Source of the DNA: Bacteroidaceae bacterium
GTDB lineage: Bacteria; Bacteroidota; Bacteroidia; Bacteroidales; Bacteroidaceae
Assembly (NCBI GenBank): GCA_017559845.1
Contig: JAFYQQ010000004.1
Coordinates: forward strand, 1-64,000
Length of the DNA: 64,000 nucleotides
Direction of reading: 5' to 3'
Made by a program: the position numbers and the translations under genes. Positions 1-8,385 of the stretch are shown here, piece by piece. Within the stretch, counting starts at the first letter, position 1, and each line of letters opens with the position of its first letter. Under the pieces are notes generated by a model. It did no database searches, was not told where the DNA came from, and saw only the letters and a list, made by a program, of their open reading frames with translations.

Positions 1-1
1 G

Positions 2-232
2 CCTGTCATCGGGCATTGCAAGGACGACCATCGTTTGGGCAGAAACTTCTATAAGGGTCTTTTCGGAGACTCCATAAACGTCATGCTCGCAGCCGCCGCA
101 TTCAACTTCAAAAGAGTCTTGAGGATTCTTTTGCGCCTTATTTGCTGGTGGATACAATGGTCTAAATCCGCATTTGGAGGAGGTATTGCTGTATCACAAA
201 ATCTTGCGTGCGCGTATGTGAGAACTTTTTAA
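2..232 (+). CDS. IS5-type transposase, C-terminal fragment
   Basis: The reading frame is open from the window edge and ends at 232. It encodes the typical IS5-superfamily DDE transposase C-terminus: an IGHxKxDHRLGRN stretch followed by GDxINVMLAAAAFNFKR, which in the family follows the last catalytic acidic residue. The catalytic core lies outside the window, so it cannot be told whether the element is intact. The C-terminal tail is of normal length, with no frameshift seen here. The family assignment is firm; the exact IS name is not. Confidence 0.8.
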   Translation, partial: PVIGHCKDDHRLGRNFYKGLFGDSINVMLAAAAFNFKRVLRILLRLICWWIQWSKSAFGGGIAVSQNLACAYVRTF

Positions 233-243
233 GGGTTGACTAA

Positions 244-295
244 TTAGGCCATAAATAGTCCGTTACAATTTTGTATCGCGTTACTTATGGCCTAA
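244..295. repeat. 11-bp inverted repeat after the transposase
   Basis: TTAGGCCATAA (244-254) and TTATGGCCTAA (285-295) are perfect inverted copies separated by 30 bp, starting 12 bp after the transposase stop. They could be the terminal or sub-terminal structure of the IS or a transcription-blocking hairpin; the other IS end is not in the window. Confidence 0.5.
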
Positions 296-407
296 GTAGC
301 GTTTTTTTTGACGTTTTTTGGGGGTCGCATGGCATATTAGGGAATTTTTTTGTGGCGAACAAACGATAAAATGCCGTGTGGACCATGCATGCAATGAAAA
401 ATAAGCC

Positions 408-415
408 TATATTTG
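408..415 (+). promoter_or_regulatory. Bacteroidota -7 box TATATTTG
   Basis: It matches the TAnnTTTG consensus. Its position implies transcription from about 422, which excludes the ATGs at 376 and 394 as starts of the following gene and favours 442 or 475. Confidence 0.5.
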
Positions 416-441
416 CAGCAGAATGTTTAAAACAGCGCGAT

Positions 442-849
442 ATGAAGTGCGATAATACCAAAAGGAAGAGGAAAATGAATGTATTGGTAATCTTTGGAGG
501 AATTGCTTATCTGCTTGTCATTGTGGGTGTGGTCTTTATAGTCCTGTGTTCCATTCCTCGGAAGCTGCGCCTTGAGGGAAATACCCTGACGGTGGAATTT
601 ATTGTGGGGAAGAAGCGGATTGACGTTACCGATGCCAAGTTCCTGCCCGTCCCTGAGGAAGTACATAGCAACATGAAGCGCGTATGCGGGGCAAGCGTGG
701 GCAAGATACAATCGGGCAACTTCAAGCACCGCAAATCGGGCAACCGATACAAGTTATACCTTACGGGAAAGGGGGAGAAGACCTACTTTGAGGTTGCCGG
801 AACCCGATACCTTGTGGACGGCATCGTTCCACCTCCCTTGGCACAATGA
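442..849 (+). CDS. Membrane-anchored PH-like domain protein
   Basis: A short basic N-terminus (KRKRK) is followed by one strong membrane segment (about residues 14-38) and then a ~95-residue soluble domain. That domain begins LRLEGNTLTVEF and looks like a bacterial PH-type beta sandwich, with alternating beta strands and an I-D-V-T-D turn. Function is unknown. The start at 442 was chosen because a TATATTTG box lies at 408-415; ATG 475 is preceded by a purine-rich AGGAAGAGG and is an equally plausible start that would drop the basic tail. It is a single gene, convergent with the next one. Confidence 0.6.
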   Translation: MKCDNTKRKRKMNVLVIFGGIAYLLVIVGVVFIVLCSIPRKLRLEGNTLTVEFIVGKKRIDVTDAKFLPVPEEVHSNMKRVCGASVGKIQSGNFKHRKSGNRYKLYLTGKGEKTYFEVAGTRYLVDGIVPPPLAQ

Positions 850-861
850 TACAAAAACGTT

Positions 862-897
862 TTGAGCCGCCTGCCCAGTGATGGACAAGCGGCTCAA
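862..897. terminator. Bidirectional hairpin between convergent genes
   Basis: TTGAGCCGC (862-870) pairs perfectly with GCGGCTCAA (889-897). A T-rich tract follows on both strands (CTGTTTCTT on +, AACGTTTTTG on -). It fits a shared terminator for the genes ending at 849 and 923. Confidence 0.65.
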
Positions 898-922
898 CTG
901 TTTCTTCCGTCAACAGGGCCTG

Positions 923-1870
923 TTATACGAACTTGCTGCCCAGCAAGTATTCGGCACTGGTCTGCACGCGTTCAAATTGCTTGCCGCTGCGGGTGTCTTC
1001 AATCTCAACAAAGAAGGTTTCGTGGCCGTTGGCATAGAAATTCTTGAAAATCTGCTCGAAGTTCATCATGCCCGACTGTCCCAGGACAAGGCGATCCTTG
1101 ATGTGGAGCAGTTGTATGCGGTCGGCATACTTGTTTATCCATTCCACGGGATCTTGTCCGCCCATTACGGTCCAGTACACGTCCAATTCGATGAGAACCT
1201 TGTCGGGGTCGGTTTCGGTGATGAAGACTTCCTCAATTCTTCTTCCGTCACGCGCATTGCGGTTCATGTCGATGCCTTTTCCGCCTGCCACAACCTTTCC
1301 GAACTCGCGGTCGTGGTTGTGATAGCCAAATCGGATGCCCGCCTTCTTTGTTTCTTCGCCGGCGATGTTGAAAACCTCGGCAGCCATCTGCGCGTCCTCA
1401 AGACATGAAATGTTGGGCAGTCCGGGCTGTACCATGTAGGGCAGACCAAGGATGGCATGGTCGTCTGTGGCACGCTTCCAGAAGTCGCGCAGCTTTCCCA
1501 TGTTCTCACGGCTGTACTTTTCGCCGCGTCCCAGCACGTTGGGGTTCATGTGCGAGCTCTTGATGATGATTCCGGCGTCGTCGGCCATCTTCTTGTATTC
1601 GGCCATGGGAATTCCGGATATCTTACCGTTGTTGTACCCTGCAAGTTCAATGCATCCGTATCCCATTTCGCGCAGACGCACAAGTCCCTGCGCAACCTTG
1701 TCGCCCTGCAGTTCCGGGCCCAGTGAATACGTCTGCAGGCCTAGCATCTTACCCTTGGCCGACTTTTTTGCCTTCTTGCCCTTTCCTGCGGCAAACGTTG
1801 TTTCGGGCAACATCATTGCGCCCAACGAGAGCAGGGATACCTGCTTCAAAAATCCTCTTCTACTTGACAT
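923..1870 (-). CDS. Secreted sugar phosphate isomerase/epimerase-like TIM barrel
   Basis: The 315-residue protein starts with SRRGFLKQVSLLSLGAMML, a twin-arginine-like leader ending near AxA at about residue 28. It continues as a xylose-isomerase-like (AP endonuclease 2) TIM barrel, with a start GLQTYSLGPEL, a metal-ligand region SSHMNPN and YHNHDREF, ELDVYWTVMGGQDP, and a C-terminal EIEDTRSG. The length is normal for the family. Substrate is unknown; relatives isomerise or epimerise sugars and inositols in the periplasm. It is transcribed in the same direction as the ABC gene upstream (33-bp gap), so it may be the last gene of that operon. Confidence 0.85.
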   Translation of the reverse strand: MSSRRGFLKQVSLLSLGAMMLPETTFAAGKGKKAKKSAKGKMLGLQTYSLGPELQGDKVAQGLVRLREMGYGCIELAGYNNGKISGIPMAEYKKMADDAGIIIKSSHMNPNVLGRGEKYSRENMGKLRDFWKRATDDHAILGLPYMVQPGLPNISCLEDAQMAAEVFNIAGEETKKAGIRFGYHNHDREFGKVVAGGKGIDMNRNARDGRRIEEVFITETDPDKVLIELDVYWTVMGGQDPVEWINKYADRIQLLHIKDRLVLGQSGMMNFEQIFKNFYANGHETFFVEIEDTRSGKQFERVQTSAEYLLGSKFV

Positions 1871-1903
1871 GCTATTCGAATTTTATGGTTATAAATTGGG
1901 TTG

Positions 1904-3448
1904 TTATTTGTTTCTTACAAGTTGTTTGTGGTGCGTTATGCAGGGAGGCAGCTCTTCCTGGTAATGGGTTACCATGATGAGCGTCTTGTGCGGCCGTTGG
2001 CAGAAGGTGTTGATGATGTCCTTCACGCGTTTGCGGTTCTGTACGTCCAGTCCGTGCAGCGGTTCGTCCAGAATAAGCAGTTCGGGGTCCTTAACAAAGG
2101 CCCTCGCCAGCAGACAAAGGCGTTGTTCGCCACTGCTCAGCTTGAGGAAGGTGCGGTCTGCCAGATGGTCGATGCCAAAGACCTTCATCCACTCCATACA
2201 CGTCTGGCGTTGGGCTGCCGAGGGGCGGAAGTACAGCCCCACAGAGTCGCTCATGCCGCTTGCCACGATGTCCATGGCGGGAAGGTCCTTCTGATAGGCG
2301 CGGTGCATCTCGGGACTTACGTATCCGATGTGGTGTTTGATTTGCCAGATGCTTTCGCCCGTGCCTCTTTTGTGTCCAAAGAGTGATATGGGACATGCAT
2401 AGCCCTGCGGGTTGTCTGCACAGATGAGGCTCAGCAATGTGCTCTTGCCCGAGCCGTTCTGACCACTGAGGGCCCATCGTTCTCCCTCGTTTACCGTCCA
2501 GGATACGTTGTCCAGGATGGTATGCCGGCCATAGGCAATGCGTACGCCGTCCATGCGGAGGATTTCTCCGCCTCCGGCCGTATAGAAGGCTTCGTCGGCA
2601 AGATTCTTGGCGGGCAGGTTCAGCAACCAGTTTCTTGTCTCCTCGCTGATTCCGTCTGCCTCTTCCATGCCCTGTGCGGCCATGTATGCCGTGCGTTCCA
2701 CCTTGGGCAGCACGTTCAGGCCTTTCACCGGAATGACGTGCGTCACAAAATCGGGTATGTCGTCGTCCTTGCTCAGCACCACGATGATAAGGAGCTGCAT
2801 TTCCCGTGCAAGGGTCTGCAACAGGGTGCGCAACAGGTCGCGGGCCTCTGTGTCCAGTCCGATAAAGGGGTTGTCAAGGATAAGGGCACGCGGAACGGCC
2901 AGCAATGTGCGGGCCAACTGGAATTTGCGCAGTTCTCCGCTGCTGAGCGAGATGATGTACTTGTCCTTCATCTCGTCCAGGTGGAAAATCTGGGTCAGAT
3001 GCTGCTTGAGAAGGTCCTGTCGCTGGTGCAACTGGGCCATTGCAGCCTCGTCCAACTGGTATCCCAACGAGGCGCGGGCATTCTCATAGGCCTGGTCCAG
3101 CAATGCACCCACGGTGGGGGTACCTTCGTCAATGTCGTGCTGGTTCCAACGCTGTTGATAGTAATAGGTGCCGTCGCTTTCGCCGTACGAATCGCGAAAG
3201 CTGATATATTTCAGGTTTTCGCTCACAAGCCTTAACGGCGAGGGACTGAAATCGTATTGTGCCTCGTGAAGCGGCATCAACGGATAGTGTTGGGTGAGTA
3301 TCTCCACCAGGCGGCTCTTTCCTGCGGCGTTGTCACCCACTATGGCAATCTGTTCGCCGCTGCATATCGTCAGATTTATGGGTGCAGCCATTCGCCATTG
3401 CGGATTGCGCACCACACCTTGCTCAATTTTGATTATTTCTTGCATCAT
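1904..3448 (-). CDS. Double ABC ATPase, ModF-like
   Basis: This 514-residue soluble protein has two complete ABC modules. Walker A motifs are [10 protein letters not shown] (residues ~38-47) and [10 protein letters not shown] (~329). Signature motifs are [11 protein letters not shown] and [11 protein letters not shown], and Walker B motifs are LILDNPFIG and [10 protein letters not shown]. No membrane segment is present and no permease lies nearby. Layout and length match the ModF/PhrA-like group once linked to molybdate transport; the real role is not established. The ATG overlaps the ruvC stop as ATGA, so it is translationally coupled to ruvC. Confidence 0.8.
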   Translation of the reverse strand: MMQEIIKIEQGVVRNPQWRMAAPINLTICSGEQIAIVGDNAAGKSRLVEILTQHYPLMPLHEAQYDFSPSPLRLVSENLKYISFRDSYGESDGTYYYQQRWNQHDIDEGTPTVGALLDQAYENARASLGYQLDEAAMAQLHQRQDLLKQHLTQIFHLDEMKDKYIISLSSGELRKFQLARTLLAVPRALILDNPFIGLDTEARDLLRTLLQTLAREMQLLIIVVLSKDDDIPDFVTHVIPVKGLNVLPKVERTAYMAAQGMEEADGISEETRNWLLNLPAKNLADEAFYTAGGGEILRMDGVRIAYGRHTILDNVSWTVNEGERWALSGQNGSGKSTLLSLICADNPQGYACPISLFGHKRGTGESIWQIKHHIGYVSPEMHRAYQKDLPAMDIVASGMSDSVGLYFRPSAAQRQTCMEWMKVFGIDHLADRTFLKLSSGEQRLCLLARAFVKDPELLILDEPLHGLDVQNRKRVKDIINTFCQRPHKTLIMVTHYQEELPPCITHHKQLVRNK

Positions 3449-4005
3449 CTACCGGAAATTCGTGAACTGTTCTTGTTTGCAAAATCCTTCCAACTGCTGT
3501 ATGCCTTTTGGGTCTGTGGACGGTCCATCTGCAGGTAATGGCAATAGGCTGCTGCCAGGGCGTCCGTTGCATCAAGCCATTTGCCCATATCTTCCTCCTG
3601 GATGTGGAGCATTCGGCGCAGCATGTCGGCTACTTGTTCCTTGCACGCGTTGCCGTTGCCGGTTATGGCCATCTTTATCTTCAGGGGCGCGTATTCTGTA
3701 ATGGGTACCTGGCGATGTATGGCTGCCGCCATGGCAACACCTTGGGCGCGGCCCAGCTTGAGCATACTCTGCACGTTCTTTCCGAAGAAAGGAGCCTCTA
3801 TGGCCATCTCGTCGGGAAGGTATTCGGCAATAATACCGTTTATGCGTTCGAAAATGCGTCCCAACTTAAGGTAATGGTCGCCATACTTGCGCAGGTCAAT
3901 CACACCAAGGGCCAGCATTTCGGGTTTCTTGTCCTTGACGCGCAGCACACCATATCCCATAATGTTTGTGCCGGGGTCAATGCCCAAGATTATCTTCTCG
4001 CTCAT
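3445..4005 (-). CDS. ruvC: Holliday junction resolvase RuvC
   Basis: RuvC cleaves Holliday junctions in the RuvABC complex. The 186-residue protein starts [19 protein letters not shown], with the first catalytic Asp in [17 protein letters not shown] carries the catalytic Glu and the C-terminal [12 protein letters not shown] carries the last acidic residues. A longer frame to 4014 would need TTG, so ATG 4005 is preferred. The C-terminus continues past the usual end with a basic tail. It sits 5 bp after DUF4286 and overlaps the ABC ATPase gene, an order found in many Bacteroidota. Confidence 0.95.
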   Translation of the reverse strand: MSEKIILGIDPGTNIMGYGVLRVKDKKPEMLALGVIDLRKYGDHYLKLGRIFERINGIIAEYLPDEMAIEAPFFGKNVQSMLKLGRAQGVAMAAAIHRQVPITEYAPLKIKMAITGNGNACKEQVADMLRRMLHIQEEDMGKWLDATDALAAAYCHYLQMDRPQTQKAYSSWKDFANKNSSRISGR

Positions 4006-4010
4006 GGGTT

Positions 4011-4322
4011 TCAATCCTCGGTAATGGTCTCCATTATGGTGCTGAAACCCACAACGCGTCCGTCAAACAACTGGTTCATCTCTTCATTGAGGCTTTTGCC
4101 CAATGAAACGAACCACTTGTGCAGTTCGGCCGTGTCCTTTACGTCAAATTGCAGGCTGAAACATTCCGACTGGTCGTCCTTGTGGGAAAGGATGCGCAGC
4201 AGTCTGGCGTTTGTAAGGCGTCCGTCCTGAAGGGTGCGGTTGATGAAGGACTCGTTAACCCATATCACAAAGTTGCGTGCATCGTCAATGGGTGTCGTAT
4301 AGGTTGTGTTGTAAACTATCAT
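4011..4322 (-). CDS. DUF4286 family protein
   Basis: This 103-residue protein begins MIVYNTTYT, the usual start of DUF4286, a small ferredoxin-like-fold family of unknown role next to ruvC in Bacteroidota. An in-frame ATG at 4373 would add 17 residues, but a minus-strand TACCTTTG box at 4349-4356 puts the transcript start near 4342, so 4322 is the start. It is the first gene of the DUF4286-ruvC-ABC operon. Confidence 0.85.
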   Translation of the reverse strand: MIVYNTTYTTPIDDARNFVIWVNESFINRTLQDGRLTNARLLRILSHKDDQSECFSLQFDVKDTAELHKWFVSLGKSLNEEMNQLFDGRVVGFSTIMETITED

Positions 4323-4348
4323 TGTTGTTCTTGATGATTTAATAGGTA

Positions 4349-4356
4349 CAAAGGTA
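4349..4356 (-). promoter_or_regulatory. -7 box TACCTTTG for DUF4286-ruvC operon
   Basis: It matches TAnnTTTG on the minus strand, 26 bp before the DUF4286 ATG. It decides between two in-frame start codons. Confidence 0.55.
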
Positions 4357-4433
4357 GTGATTTTTTTCGCCATAATACCAATAATAAACCGTATTTTATC
4401 GTGCAGGATTACATCAGTATGAAAATAATAATG

Positions 4434-4441
4434 TATCTTTG
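4434..4441 (+). promoter_or_regulatory. -7 box TATCTTTG for DUF1573 gene
   Basis: It matches the Bacteroidota consensus exactly and lies 33 bp before the ATG at 4475. It is divergent from the DUF4286 promoter. Confidence 0.65.
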
Positions 4442-4474
4442 CCCTGTAAAATTGAATAAATGCTTAGGATAGAT

Positions 4475-4912
4475 ATGAGAAAGACAGTATGGTTGTGTCT
4501 GTTACTTTTGGGCGGTTTGACCCTTGTTGCACAGACGCAGAAGCAAAAGGTAAGCGTAAGTAAAGTAAAGGTTACCGGCACCACAAAGGCCGAGAACTAT
4601 GCCGAGATAAAATTCGATACGTTGCGCCACGATTTCGGCAAGTTCAGCAAGTTGGACCCCGTGGTAAAGTGTACTTTCTCGTTTGTCAATTCGGGCACGG
4701 CACCGCTGGTCATCCACCAGGCCTTTGCCAGCTGCGGCTGCACCGTTCCCACCTTTACAAAGACTCCCATCAAGCCGGGCGAACGCGGTAAGATTGACGT
4801 AACCTATAACGGAAAAGACCGTTTCCCCGGTCATTTCCAGAAGACCATTACCGTGCGCAGTAATGCCCTGAGTGAGATTGTACGACTCACCATTGAGGGT
4901 ACAATGGAATAG
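4475..4912 (+). CDS. DUF1573 secreted protein
   Basis: The 145-residue protein has a clear signal peptide (RKTVWLCLLLLGGLTLVAQ) and then a single immunoglobulin-like DUF1573 domain. Diagnostic segments are TLRHDFGKF, FVNSGTAPLVI, ASCGCTVP and KPGERGKIDVTY. The role is unknown; the domain is abundant in exported Bacteroidota proteins. The ATG at 4475 is preferred over 4460 because it directly begins a normal signal peptide. The next small membrane gene follows after 25 bp, probably in the same transcript. Confidence 0.9.
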   Translation: MRKTVWLCLLLLGGLTLVAQTQKQKVSVSKVKVTGTTKAENYAEIKFDTLRHDFGKFSKLDPVVKCTFSFVNSGTAPLVIHQAFASCGCTVPTFTKTPIKPGERGKIDVTYNGKDRFPGHFQKTITVRSNALSEIVRLTIEGTME

Positions 4913-4937
4913 GATTTCAACCTAATATTTTATATTT

Positions 4938-5234
4938 ATGGAAATATCTTATATTACATCTGCAATCCTTCTGTTGTTGGGAGCAGTTGTCCTCTGCGGT
5001 AAGGGGGATTTCCTGATTGCCGGTTACAACACGTCTTCAGAAGAGGAAAAAGCGAAGTATCATATCAAACGCCTTCGTGGACTGATTGGCGGAAACTGTG
5101 TGCTCGTTGCGGCACTTGCCCTTCTGCTGCGCCTAACGGAAATAGGAAAGGAAATTTTTGCGCCGGCCATTGTTGCTTCCTGTGTGCTTGTCATCGTTCT
5201 TGCAAATACCTGGGCAAAGAAAAAGAACAGATAA
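4938..5234 (+). CDS. DUF3784 small membrane protein
   Basis: The 98-residue protein has three predicted membrane segments (about residues 5-25, 50-66, 75-92). A cytoplasmic loop carries the DUF3784 signature: GKGDFLIAGYNTSSEEEKAKY. Function is unknown; an SdpI-like topology is likely. It lies 25 bp after the DUF1573 gene on the same strand. Confidence 0.85.
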   Translation: MEISYITSAILLLLGAVVLCGKGDFLIAGYNTSSEEEKAKYHIKRLRGLIGGNCVLVAALALLLRLTEIGKEIFAPAIVASCVLVIVLANTWAKKKNR

Positions 5235-5322
5235 AATTCGTTCTTATTTATTCTTTTCAACGGGCAGGAAGCGTAAATCCCTTTACAATATGCGTTTTGC
5301 AGGGAAAAACTTGAAACGTAAT

Positions 5323-5529
5323 ATGGAGAAATGGAATTTGGGGATAACGGTCTTGCTTGTTTGCCTTCTGTCTTCGTGTATGAACAGACCAGGCGGCTTG
5401 TTCAAGGAAAACTGCCAATACGACCGGTTATTGGCTCTTCCACCTCGTTTTTTGTCTTGGCTGACCTGTCGTTCAGATTTTCGCAGACCTTTCAATACTT
5501 TTCTTCGTTTTCCAGTTCCTCGTTGGTGA
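5323..5529 (+). CDS. Possible small lipoprotein or lipoprotein remnant
   Basis: The first 19 residues (EKWNLGITVLLVCLLSSC) make a good lipoprotein signal peptide with an LSSC lipobox. The remaining ~49 residues are rich in Arg, Phe and Leu, resemble no domain and run 38 bp into the convergent cydB 3' end. It may be a real small lipoprotein, or a truncated copy whose original 3' part has been lost. It fills most of the 5235-5491 gap; no promoter box was seen. Confidence 0.3.
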   Translation: MEKWNLGITVLLVCLLSSCMNRPGGLFKENCQYDRLLALPPRFLSWLTCRSDFRRPFNTFLRFPVPRW

Positions 5530-6634
5530 GGGATTTCTTGTCCATCTGGCGCCAGAAATAGGCGATGTAGGCCACCACCAGAGGAATGATGAGGGAAACC
5601 ACGGCCATGGTGCGCAGCGTGAACTCGCTGGAACAGCTGTTGGCGAGCGTGAGGGACGACTGGAGGTGGGCCTTGGAGGGGTAATAGGCGGTCTGGTTGA
5701 AGCCGGCAAGCATGAAGAGTGCCATTACGGCGAGTATGGTTCCCGGGGCGGCCAGCCAGATGCCTCGCCGGAACGCGGGGCGCAGAAGGTTTGACGCAAC
5801 GCCTGCCACCAGCAGCAATGCGCCCAGCAGGAAGATGGCGAGCACAGCCGGCATCTGCAACAGGTTGTGCAGATACTTGCCGCTCTGGATGCTTACCGTG
5901 CCTTGTGCGTCGGTGGCGAAGCCGTCCATTGTGAAGAGCTGGAACATGACACAGAGGAACGTGAGCAGGAACAGGGCGAAGCTGACGAGCAGGCTGCGGC
6001 GGAGCCGGGGCGCCAGTGGCTCGTGGGCGATGTTGTTTTGGAGATACAACGCGCCGAGGCAGACGGCAAGGCACATGACCATCAGTCCGAACGCTACGTT
6101 GAAGGGCTCGGCTACGGCTTCCAGTCCGTGCCAGGCGCTTGTCCAGCGGCTGATGACGGGGGCGGCGATGTTGCCCACGGCGTTCTTGTCAATGACAAAC
6201 TGCGAGCCGGTGAAGAAGGTGCCCACCGCGGTTCCAATGAGCAGCGGGGCCAGGCAGCCGTTCAGCGTGAGGAAGATGCGGAACGACGTCTTGCCGATGA
6301 GGTTGCCGGCCTTGTTCTGGAATTCGTAGGAAACGGCCTGGAAGATGAAGGTTACGAGGATGAGCACCCAAACCCAGTAGGCTCCGCCAAAGCTGGTGCT
6401 GTAGAACAGGGGGAACGAGGCGAAGAAGGCTCCGCCGAAGGTGACCAATGTGGTGAAGGTGAGTTCCCACTTGCGGCCGGTGGAGTTGACGATAAGCGTG
6501 CGCTCTTCCTCGCTCTTTCCGGCAAGGAAAATAAGGGCGTTGGCTCCCTGCACAAAGAGCAGGAAGACGAGGATTCCGCCCAGCAGGGCAATGAGGAACC
6601 ACCAGTATTGTTGCAGAAATTCGTATGTGATCAT
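5492..6634 (-). CDS. cydB: Cytochrome bd ubiquinol oxidase subunit II
   Basis: CydB is the second membrane subunit of the high-affinity quinol:O2 oxidoreductase. The 380-residue protein has about eight or nine membrane helices, an N-terminus YEFLQQYWWFLIALLGGILVF, and the family segments FQAVSYEFQNKAGN and GTAVGTFFTG. Length is normal. It overlaps the cydA stop by 4 bp (ATGA), so translation is coupled. The enzyme supports nanaerobic respiration in Bacteroidales. Confidence 0.95.
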   Translation of the reverse strand: MITYEFLQQYWWFLIALLGGILVFLLFVQGANALIFLAGKSEEERTLIVNSTGRKWELTFTTLVTFGGAFFASFPLFYSTSFGGAYWVWVLILVTFIFQAVSYEFQNKAGNLIGKTSFRIFLTLNGCLAPLLIGTAVGTFFTGSQFVIDKNAVGNIAAPVISRWTSAWHGLEAVAEPFNVAFGLMVMCLAVCLGALYLQNNIAHEPLAPRLRRSLLVSFALFLLTFLCVMFQLFTMDGFATDAQGTVSIQSGKYLHNLLQMPAVLAIFLLGALLLVAGVASNLLRPAFRRGIWLAAPGTILAVMALFMLAGFNQTAYYPSKAHLQSSLTLANSCSSEFTLRTMAVVSLIIPLVVAYIAYFWRQMDKKSLTNEELENEEKY

Positions 6635-8136
6635 GGCTGTGCTTGGTTAGGTGTGTTATCTGTTTCCGGACCCTTCTGGATGGCTTTCAGCAGGATGCGG
6701 ATTTCAATGAGCAGGAAGAGGGTGAAGATGGCGACAAAGATGAAGAAGGTGGTCTGCACGGCGGACACGCTGACGCTTGACACGGCGGCCCTTACGGGCA
6801 GCAAGCCCTCTATGGTCCAGGGCTGGCGTCCCACCTCGGCCACAATCCATCCGGCCTGTCCGGCCAGATAGACGAGCGGTGTGGAAAGCAGGGCTATGCG
6901 GAGCAGCCACTTCATCTCTGCCAGTCGTTTTTTGCGTTCGGCCCACAGGACGGCCACCATCAGCAGGAACAGATAGCCGCCCAGGCCCACCATGACGCGG
7001 AAGGCCCAGTAGAGCAGCTGCACGGGCGGCACAAGCTCGTTGCGGGATTGGATGTAGCCGTAGCCGAAGTGGGCGATGTTCTCCTGAAGCACCTTTCGGG
7101 CCTGCATGGCTGTGTGCGGGTCTTTGTCCTTGTTGGCGCGATAGGTTCTGAATGCCTCTATGGCCTTTTTGCCGCTTTCCATTTTTTTCTCTGCCGAGGG
7201 AAATGTCTCTCCCTCGGGAGTGGTGTATCCGTCAAGCATATTGTTGATGCCCGGCACATAGCCGTCAATGTTGTGCGTGGCAAGGATGGAAAGCATGCCG
7301 GGAATCTCCACTCCGGGCACAACGGAGAAGGGGGCGCGCGTGCCGCCGTCGGCAAGTCCCTCAATGGCGGCAAGCTTCATGGGCTGGTATTTGGCGGCAT
7401 GGACGCCCGAGCTGTCTCCGCTCAGCATGACGGCAAGGGTGCCGGCGATGCCTGTCAGGGCGGCAATGCGTATGCTGGCCAGCGCAAAGCGGGTGTGGCG
7501 TTTGCGGAGCAGGTACCAGCTGCTGACGCCGATGACAAAGATGGCTCCCGTCATCCAACCGCTGAAGACGGAGTGGAAGAACTTGGACGTGGCTACGGGA
7601 TTGAGCACCAGCGCCCAGAAGTCGGTCATCTCATGGCGGACGGTGTCGGGGTTGAAGGTCATTCCCACGGGATGCTGCATCCATGCGTTTGCCACAAGAA
7701 TCCAAAGGGCGGAGACGGATGCGCCGATGCCCGTGAGCCAGGTGGCGGCAAGATGGGTGCGCCTGCTCACCTTGTTCCAGCCGAAGAACATCACCGCAAA
7801 GAAGGTGGCCTCCATGAAGAACGCCAGTATGCCCTCAATGGCGAGCGGAGCGCCGAAGATGTCGCCCACGAACCAGGAATAGTTGCTCCAGTTGGTGCCG
7901 AACTCAAACTCCAGGATAATGCCTGTGGCAATGCCCACGGCGAAGTTTATGGCAAAAAGCTTCATCCAGAACTTGGCTGTCTGCCTCCAGAACGGGTCGC
8001 CCTTCTTCACATAGATGCTTTCCATGATGGCCATGATGACGGAAATTCCTAGGGTGAGCGGCACAAAAATCCAGTGGTAACACGCCGTGAGCGCGAATTG
8101 CAGTCGGGACCAGTCGGTTAATGCGGTGTCAATCAT
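6631..8136 (-). CDS. cydA: Cytochrome bd ubiquinol oxidase subunit I
   Basis: CydA carries hemes b558, b595 and d and the quinol site. The 501-residue protein has the N-terminal RLQFALTACYHWIFVPLTLG containing the heme-ligand His (residue 21), LEFEFGTNWSNYSWFVGDIFG, and near the C-terminus AEVGRQPWTIEGLLPV, the conserved GRQPW after the Q-loop. It forms one operon with DUF4492 (15 bp upstream) and cydB (overlapping). Confidence 0.96.
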   Translation of the reverse strand: MIDTALTDWSRLQFALTACYHWIFVPLTLGISVIMAIMESIYVKKGDPFWRQTAKFWMKLFAINFAVGIATGIILEFEFGTNWSNYSWFVGDIFGAPLAIEGILAFFMEATFFAVMFFGWNKVSRRTHLAATWLTGIGASVSALWILVANAWMQHPVGMTFNPDTVRHEMTDFWALVLNPVATSKFFHSVFSGWMTGAIFVIGVSSWYLLRKRHTRFALASIRIAALTGIAGTLAVMLSGDSSGVHAAKYQPMKLAAIEGLADGGTRAPFSVVPGVEIPGMLSILATHNIDGYVPGINNMLDGYTTPEGETFPSAEKKMESGKKAIEAFRTYRANKDKDPHTAMQARKVLQENIAHFGYGYIQSRNELVPPVQLLYWAFRVMVGLGGYLFLLMVAVLWAERKKRLAEMKWLLRIALLSTPLVYLAGQAGWIVAEVGRQPWTIEGLLPVRAAVSSVSVSAVQTTFFIFVAIFTLFLLIEIRILLKAIQKGPETDNTPNQAQP

Positions 8137-8151
8137 AATAGTCTTTCTTTG

Positions 8152-8358
8152 TTATGGGTTCATCAGTTCGTTGCCCACATGCTCAATCTTTTCCGCCTCG
8201 CTCTTGCCGCCCAGCACGGGCTGGAAGAAGAACAGGCGCAGGACAAGGAACAGGATGGCGGCCTTCAACAGGATGAGCCACCACAATTGCCTGCCCCAGG
8301 TCATGTTCCTGAATCCTTCGGCATAGAAATTGAATATGGAGACAAGGGTGTTTTTCAT
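8152..8358 (-). CDS. DUF4492 small membrane protein of the cyd operon
   Basis: The 68-residue protein has one strong membrane helix (about residues 25-47) flanked by FYAEGFRNMTWGRQLW and FFFQPVLGG, typical of DUF4492. The family is found directly upstream of cydA in Bacteroidota and may be an accessory subunit analogous to CydX, which is inference from context and size. It is probably the first gene of the operon. Confidence 0.85.
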   Translation of the reverse strand: MKNTLVSIFNFYAEGFRNMTWGRQLWWLILLKAAILFLVLRLFFFQPVLGGKSEAEKIEHVGNELMNP

Positions 8359-8385
8359 GTATCTCTTTTAAAAAAGTATGAGGGG

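Noticed and set aside
376-441. Longer N-terminus for the PH-like protein
   Set aside because: A -7 promoter box at 408-415 lies inside this extension, so transcription starts after it.
5867-6871. 334-residue plus-strand frame opposite cydB/cydA
   Set aside because: It lies antisense across two conserved genes and is rich in Glu and Gly as expected for a mirrored membrane-protein frame.
7048-8052. 334-residue plus-strand frame opposite cydA
   Set aside because: It is antisense to a conserved gene, has no recognisable domain and a biased composition typical of shadow frames.
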